Below are positions 60,210 through 64,000 of a stretch of 64,000 nucleotides of DNA, piece by piece; position 1 is the first letter of the stretch; each line of letters begins with the position of its first letter. Location: positions 43,356-107,355 of the forward strand of contig CALJDU010000076.1 of the NCBI GenBank assembly GCA_938024995.1. The letters run 5' to 3'. Under the pieces are notes generated by a model. That model saw only the letters and a program-made list of their open reading frames with translations. It made no database searches and was not told where the DNA came from. The translations under genes and the position numbers were made by a program. Source of the DNA: an uncultured bacterium (lineage in GTDB: Bacteria; Myxococcota_A; Polyangia; Polyangiales; Houyiibacteriaceae).

Positions 60210-60674
60210 GTGGACCGCGCGATCGCTAGCTTTGTTCGCGATGATGAGGGGCACTGGGTCGCGGTGCTCGCCTGTGGGCATCGACAGCACGTTCGGCACA
60301 AGCCGCCGTTTGAGGTTCGCGAGTGGGTCACGACCGAAACGGGCCGCGCGTCACGAGTGGGTGCCCCGCTCGACTGCCTCTTTTGTGACCAGCCCGTGCT
60401 CCCAGCGGAGCACGAGGTGTACAAGACGACCCCGACCTTCAGAGAGACGACCGTGCCGACGGGCTTGCTTCGTGATCACCGAACGAAGGCGGGCACCTTT
60501 GGTCGTATCGTCGTGACCGAGGGGCGCTTGCTCTATGTGATCACGGAAGGTGCGTATCGAGGTTCGTGGATCCTCGGGCCGCATGCCGCCGGGATCATCG
60601 AACCCGAGGTCCTGCATCACGTCGCGACACGCGGAGGGGTGACCTTTCGCGTCGAGTTCATTCGCGCGCGTTGA
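60210..60674 (+). CDS. DUF3565-DUF1971 fusion protein
   Basis: 154 residues. The first half matches DUF3565: FVRDDEGHWVAVLACGHRQHVRHKPPF, then REWV, with a second Cys pair (LDCLFC) suggesting a zinc site. The second half matches DUF1971 (TehB/YeaR-like cupin): TVPTGLLRDHRTKAGTFGRIVV, then GRLLYVI, whose His could be a metal ligand. Fusion of a CGH-type metal-binding module to a small cupin suggests a metal- or redox-linked function, perhaps in nitric-oxide or tellurite stress as proposed for YeaR-type cupins; this is inference. The GTG start is chosen where similarity begins. Its stop overlaps a possible ATG (TGATG) of the next gene. Confidence 0.75.
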   Translation: MDRAIASFVRDDEGHWVAVLACGHRQHVRHKPPFEVREWVTTETGRASRVGAPLDCLFCDQPVLPAEHEVYKTTPTFRETTVPTGLLRDHRTKAGTFGRIVVTEGRLLYVITEGAYRGSWILGPHAAGIIEPEVLHHVATRGGVTFRVEFIRAR

Positions 60675-60691
60675 TGTCGCGATCATCGCGC

Positions 60692-60697
60692 TACGCT
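60692..60697 (+). promoter_or_regulatory. -10-like TACGCT, 6 nt before the Cys-rich lipoprotein
   Basis: TACGCT, 6 nt (GCGCGC), ATG at 60704. Same hexamer as before the double AgmX gene, and it decides the start against an ATG ten codons upstream. Confidence 0.55.
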
Positions 60698-60703
60698 GCG
60701 CGC

Positions 60704-61843
60704 ATGCACGCTCTCCTGAAGTCGCCATCTCCTAGGTTCCTCCTGACGTTGGTCGCGAGTCTCTTCGTGAGCGCGGCGTGCGGTGGAACGCCCAGCGCGC
60801 CGACCTCTGCAGAACGTGTTGAACGCGTCGCGGAAGAGGCCGTCGCGGACGAAGCTCTCACGGACGAAGTGGAGGTCGCCCCGGTCACCTCGGCGCCCGA
60901 GTCCGCGGCGTCGCGCTACTGCGCCGAGAGCTTTGACGACCGGAATGGCTGCGTGCCGTGGCTGCAGCTGGAGGTGGTCGGCGACGAGGACGACGATCCG
61001 GATGGCGAGCTCGAGTACAGCCAATACGTCCGCCACCCCAACGGCGACTTCATCGACCTCCCGTTCACCGGAGTGGAAGACGGCGGCACGCCGTGCACGT
61101 CGGAGCTCACCGGGAAGCGTCAGGGCGAACTGTTGATCATCGACTGGGAGCTCTCGTGCCGTTGCTACGACTGCTCGGATTTCGAGAACGATCCCTGCAT
61201 CGCGTCCGACCCATGGATCGGCTCGCGCGAGACCATCGTCCTGAAGGTGACGGCCGACGACCTCTTGTGGGTCACAATGGTGAAGGAGAACGCGCATCCG
61301 CATTTCGAAGCGAACGGAGCGCTCCTGACGCGGCACCTCTCGAACGGTGACGATCGCGTGGTCGATCTCTCGAGCTGCGACGGCTGCGTCTCGTTGTTGA
61401 GCAATGACCTGAGGACCGGCGGCGAGTGTGTCACCCGCTACGACTGTCCAGGCGGCGGTTGTCTCGACGGTCGGTGCGGATGCGATGAGAGTTCGCCTTG
61501 CGACGCCGGGTCCGCGTGTCTCGACGCGCCCGACGGCGCGATCTGCGTCGCGGTACCCGAGGGCTGCGACGTCGCGACGACCGCGAGCGCGTACTCCAAC
61601 GCGTGCTTTGCCGCGATTCGCCAAGGAGACGACGCGGCCGCTGAGACGCCGTGCACGTGTGCCGAGGCGTTCGCGGCGACCGGGACCCCCCAAACGCAGC
61701 GCGCGCTCTACTACAACGTGGGTCGCTACGCCGAGATGATCGGGAGCGGCGAAGAGATCGCCGCGTACTGTCGTTCGCTCGCGATTCGAGCGAACGCGGT
61801 CGTCCAGCGTCGCCTCGAAGCTGCCTGGGCGGCACAGAACTGA
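60704..61843 (+). CDS. Cysteine-rich lipoprotein of unknown function
   Basis: 379 residues. Lipobox SAACG (Cys about 26), a Glu/Ala/Val linker to about residue 65, then an outer region with more than 20 cysteines. It includes a CRCYDCSDFENDPC cluster, an EGF-like module around 250-290 (CPGGGCLDGRCGCDESSPC) and CDVATTASAYSNAC. The many paired cysteines indicate an extracellular, disulfide-stabilised protein. No enzyme motif. The ATG lies 6 nt after TACGCT; an ATG at 60674 coupled to the upstream gene is a less likely start because it would displace the signal peptide. Confidence 0.76.
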   Translation: MHALLKSPSPRFLLTLVASLFVSAACGGTPSAPTSAERVERVAEEAVADEALTDEVEVAPVTSAPESAASRYCAESFDDRNGCVPWLQLEVVGDEDDDPDGELEYSQYVRHPNGDFIDLPFTGVEDGGTPCTSELTGKRQGELLIIDWELSCRCYDCSDFENDPCIASDPWIGSRETIVLKVTADDLLWVTMVKENAHPHFEANGALLTRHLSNGDDRVVDLSSCDGCVSLLSNDLRTGGECVTRYDCPGGGCLDGRCGCDESSPCDAGSACLDAPDGAICVAVPEGCDVATTASAYSNACFAAIRQGDDAAAETPCTCAEAFAATGTPQTQRALYYNVGRYAEMIGSGEEIAAYCRSLAIRANAVVQRRLEAAWAAQN

Positions 61844-61911
61844 GCGCCCTCAGAAAAAACGCGTCGCGCTGAATCCTGCTGCGTTCTCACACTGAAAGGC
61901 AGGAATTTGCG

Positions 61912-62172
61912 ATGAACGTAGAGAGACTCTTTAAGGTGTTGGTGCTCGGGGGCGCGATGCTTGGTTGCACCTCAACAAGCGCGCCACCGGCGCAAACCGC
62001 CGGCAACGCGCACAAGCAGCTCAGCGAGAGCGAGTCGAGCAGCGCGAGCAGAAGCGCCGAGGGGACGAGCAGCGCGGCGAGCGCGCAAGAGTTCGTTGAA
62101 GCGCAAGGCTGCGGTGCGCCAAGCGCAGACGAGAACGACAACGTCGGCGAAGGCGTGCAGGTGTCCTGGTGA
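61912..62172 (+). CDS. Small Ser-rich lipoprotein coupled to a ferritin-like protein
   Basis: 86 residues: signal with lipobox AMLGC (Cys about 19), a long Ser/Ala/Glu-rich disordered middle, and a conserved-looking end (AQGCGAP, then GEGVQVSW) with one extra Cys. GGCAGGAA precedes the ATG as a Shine-Dalgarno-like site. Its last 4 bp overlap the GTG of the diiron ferritin-like gene, so the two are made together. Function unknown; the small size, terminal Cys motif and tight coupling suggest a partner or substrate of that enzyme. Confidence 0.75.
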   Translation: MNVERLFKVLVLGGAMLGCTSTSAPPAQTAGNAHKQLSESESSSASRSAEGTSSAASAQEFVEAQGCGAPSADENDNVGEGVQVSW

Positions 62173-62867
62173 CGTTGGCCGCGAGCGCTTCGCTTCGCGA
62201 ACGCGCGGCAGACTTTTGGTTCGCGCGTGAACAGGCCGAGGTGCTCGCGGCGACCCTCTTCTTTTCGCTCGCGCAGGGGATGCGCGATGCCGATGCGCCG
62301 GACGCGCTCGTGTCCCTCGCGGAGCGCTCGGGTCGAGATGAGCTGGACCATGCGGACCGGTGCCGCGCGGTCGTGTCTCGCCTTAGCGATCGGGAGCGGG
62401 CGCCCGTGTCGCGTCAGCTGCGAAGGGTCGCGCTCGGTCCAGCCTCGCTCTCACCGGAAGCGCGCACGCTCTATGGCGCGGTCGCGATGGGATGCGTGAC
62501 CGAGACGCTGAGCACGGCGCTCTTGCTGAACATTCAGCGTCACGCGACCGACGCGTTGGTCGCCGAAACCGTTCACGCGATCTTGCGAGACGAAGTGCAG
62601 CACAGTCGACTCGGGTGGGCGTACCTCGCGCATCGCGCGGAGCGAGAGGGCTGCGGTTGGCTCCGCGCGTCGCTCCCGAACATGCTCAAGGCCGCGCTCG
62701 ACGACGAGATGAGGGAGAGCGCTGACCTTCAGCTCGCGTCCGGAGCGCTCGCCGGCTTCGGGATCTTGTCTGGAACCGACGCGGCGCGTATCTGCCAGGA
62801 CGTGATCACGACCGTCATCGCCCCAGGGATCGATCGATTGATTCCCGAGCCCGCGCTCGTGACATGA
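62169..62867 (+). CDS. Ferritin-like diiron protein
   Basis: 232 residues, four-helix ferritin-like fold with a complete diiron site: Glu in FAREQAEVLAA (helix 1), RDELDHADRC (ExxH, helix 2), CVTETLSTALL (Glu, helix 3) and ILRDEVQHSRLGW (ExxH, helix 4). Similar proteins include rubrerythrins, AurF-type N-oxygenases and other oxidases, so it may oxidise a substrate or detoxify peroxide; the family cannot be fixed by eye. GTG start overlaps the stop of the small lipoprotein (GTGA). It has no signal peptide and is cytosolic, which is odd if its partner is exported. Confidence 0.8.
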   Translation: MTLAASASLRERAADFWFAREQAEVLAATLFFSLAQGMRDADAPDALVSLAERSGRDELDHADRCRAVVSRLSDRERAPVSRQLRRVALGPASLSPEARTLYGAVAMGCVTETLSTALLLNIQRHATDALVAETVHAILRDEVQHSRLGWAYLAHRAEREGCGWLRASLPNMLKAALDDEMRESADLQLASGALAGFGILSGTDAARICQDVITTVIAPGIDRLIPEPALVT

Positions 62868-62870
62868 GAA

Positions 62871-63800
62871 TCAGTCCGCGGAGAGCTCGCCGACCAGCTC
62901 CGCGAGCTCCGACGGGAGCTTGGACTTCACCTTAAGGATCCCGCCGCTCGGGTGCGGGAAGATGATCGTCGAGGCGTGGAGGAAGTGTCGGTCGAGGCCG
63001 GGAGGGCCGCCATAGCGTTCGTCGCCCACGAGCGGGTGGCCGATCGTCGCGAGGTGGACGCGGACCTGGTGTCGCCGCGCGAAGCGAGCACGCACGGACA
63101 CCAAGGAGCGCACGCCGGCTTCGGTCATGACGACGTCAGCGCGTAAGACCTCGGTCAACGCGTGCTTGGCGCCGAGTCGAGAGATATCGCGTTCGTCGAG
63201 ACAGGCCCGGACGCGTGACTTGTCACCGGGCTCGTTCGCGATCGGGAGATCGATCGTCTGCGTGGAGACCTCGCCTTCGCAGAGCGCGAGGTAGCGCTTG
63301 TCGAAACGGCCCGCGCGAAGCTCGCTCCGCAAGGCGTGGAACGCCTCCTCCGAACGCGCGCACACGAGGACGCCCGAGGTGTCGAGATCAAGGCGGTGAA
63401 GGATGCCGGGTTCACGGTCCGCGTAGCCGACGCCCTGCATCTCTGGGAATCGCGCGACGAGCGCGTTCGCGACCGTGTCGGTCTCGTCGTTTCGGAGCGG
63501 GTGACAGGCGCGCTTGGCGGGCTTGTCGATGACCACGACGTGCTCGTCCTCATGAAGGACGACGAGATCAAGATCCGGGTTCGCGGTAGGTCGAAAGTCG
63601 CGCGGCGTCGGGGCGCCCTCCAGCGTCACGACGTCGCCGCTGTGAACACGGGTACCCTTCTTTACGCGGCGCCCGTTGATGCGCACCTTGCCTTCTTCGG
63701 CGAACTCGCGCGCGATCGCGCGGCTCATCGCGGGTACACGCGCCACGAGGACGCGGTCCACTCGATGTCCATCTTCACTCTCACTGATCTCAATGCGCAC
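62871..63800 (-). CDS. RluA-family pseudouridine synthase
   Basis: 309 residues. N-terminal S4 RNA-binding domain (HRVDRVLVARVPAMSRAIAREF, then VRINGRRVKKGTRV) followed by the RluA catalytic domain: GILHRLDLDTSGVLV with the catalytic Asp (HRLD motif), KRYLALCEG, and RRHQVRVHLATIGHPLVGDERYGG. The S4 domain makes RluC or RluD the nearest relatives, so it is probably an rRNA modification enzyme. Start codon is GTG (63798-63800). It converges with the ferritin-like gene, 3 bp away. Confidence 0.9.
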   Translation of the reverse strand: MRIEISESEDGHRVDRVLVARVPAMSRAIAREFAEEGKVRINGRRVKKGTRVHSGDVVTLEGAPTPRDFRPTANPDLDLVVLHEDEHVVVIDKPAKRACHPLRNDETDTVANALVARFPEMQGVGYADREPGILHRLDLDTSGVLVCARSEEAFHALRSELRAGRFDKRYLALCEGEVSTQTIDLPIANEPGDKSRVRACLDERDISRLGAKHALTEVLRADVVMTEAGVRSLVSVRARFARRHQVRVHLATIGHPLVGDERYGGPPGLDRHFLHASTIIFPHPSGGILKVKSKLPSELAELVGELSAD

Positions 63801-63848
63801 GGCGGGCGTATCCCACGGGGAGGGACGACGCGCCAGCCCGCGCTCTAG

Positions 63849-64000
63849 CAGGCCGCTGAAAAACTCGCAGGCGCGCTTCGCGCGCGGCCTCGCACCTCGT
63901 CCGTCGTCCGCCGACGCTCAAAAATACTCGGCATTGTTGTCGGTCAGTGGACACGAACGCGATACGGGCAGCATCACAAATCGCATCCAGCGACTTTTTC
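63849..64000. other. Non-coding right edge with a possible repeat end
   Basis: No gene is supported. A GCCGCTGAAAAACTC motif (from about 63852) is reflected by GACTTTTTC at the extreme right end, and the region between is unusually mixed in composition, with GCGCGC palindromes. This could be the beginning of an inserted repeat or an insertion-sequence end cut off by the window. Confidence 0.25.

Overview
This is high-GC DNA with tightly packed genes. It looks like chromosome of a myxobacterium (Myxococcota, order Polyangiales or close to it). The signs are: many lipoproteins with a lipobox followed by Cys-Gly-Asp-Asp and an Asp/Thr-rich linker; two proteins with a MYXO-CTERM-type tail, one carrying CGDG cysteine-rich repeats; four AgmX/PglI-type domains in three proteins; a large Hanks-kinase/ATPase/TPR signalling protein; and Flp/TadE genes. 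I see no phage, plasmid, CRISPR or complete insertion sequence. The species cannot be named from the sequence alone.

Layout. 1-9.6 kb: envelope and housekeeping genes (L,D-transpeptidase, gamma-glutamyltransferase, beta-helix lipoprotein, gluQ, DnaQ-type exonuclease, CPBP protease, copper-monooxygenase-like lipoprotein). 9.7-13 kb: ICMT-like methyltransferase, adenosine deaminase, TatD hydrolase, double cupin. 13-15.6 kb: two paralogous MYXO-CTERM surface proteins. 15.6-22.7 kb: a leftward block of lnt, bioA, two AgmX-type lipoproteins, a nucleotide-transporter-like protein and a membrane phosphatase. 22.7-25.4 kb: two acidic-linker lipoproteins, a Fur-boxed tonB, and a PP2C phosphatase. 25.4-28.9 kb: a carotenoid locus (crtU, crtT-like and crtY) whose best reading is aromatic-carotenoid (isorenieratene-type) synthesis. 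29-36.9 kb: GlsB-like and peptidoglycan-binding small proteins, the kinase/pseudo-cyclase/ATPase/TPR protein translationally coupled to a patatin phospholipase, a second CPBP protease and a membrane protein. 37-40.5 kb: aldehyde dehydrogenase and a large helical unknown.

40.5-46.8 kb holds a polycistronic Flp/Tad island: two Flp pilins, a prepilin peptidase, TadE/TadG-like proteins and three unknowns, preceded by a sigma-54-like promoter and an inverted repeat. It has no motor ATPase, secretin or TadB/C. 46.8-58.7 kb is mostly surface and envelope proteins (propeller lipoprotein, AgmX-type, PH-like membrane proteins, FadL porin, TlpA-like lipoprotein), plus an unusual tRNA with a CAT anticodon and a FrnE-like oxidoreductase. 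58.7-63.8 kb: pheA, a DUF3565-DUF1971 fusion, a cysteine-rich lipoprotein, a small lipoprotein coupled to a diiron ferritin-like protein, and an RluA-type pseudouridine synthase.

The most general signal is regulatory. About a dozen unlinked genes have a TANNNT hexamer ending almost exactly 6 nt before the start codon. This is the arrangement expected for leaderless mRNAs, and it fixes several start codons. Genes inside operons instead use 1-4 bp start/stop overlaps, and a few genes have clear Shine-Dalgarno sites.
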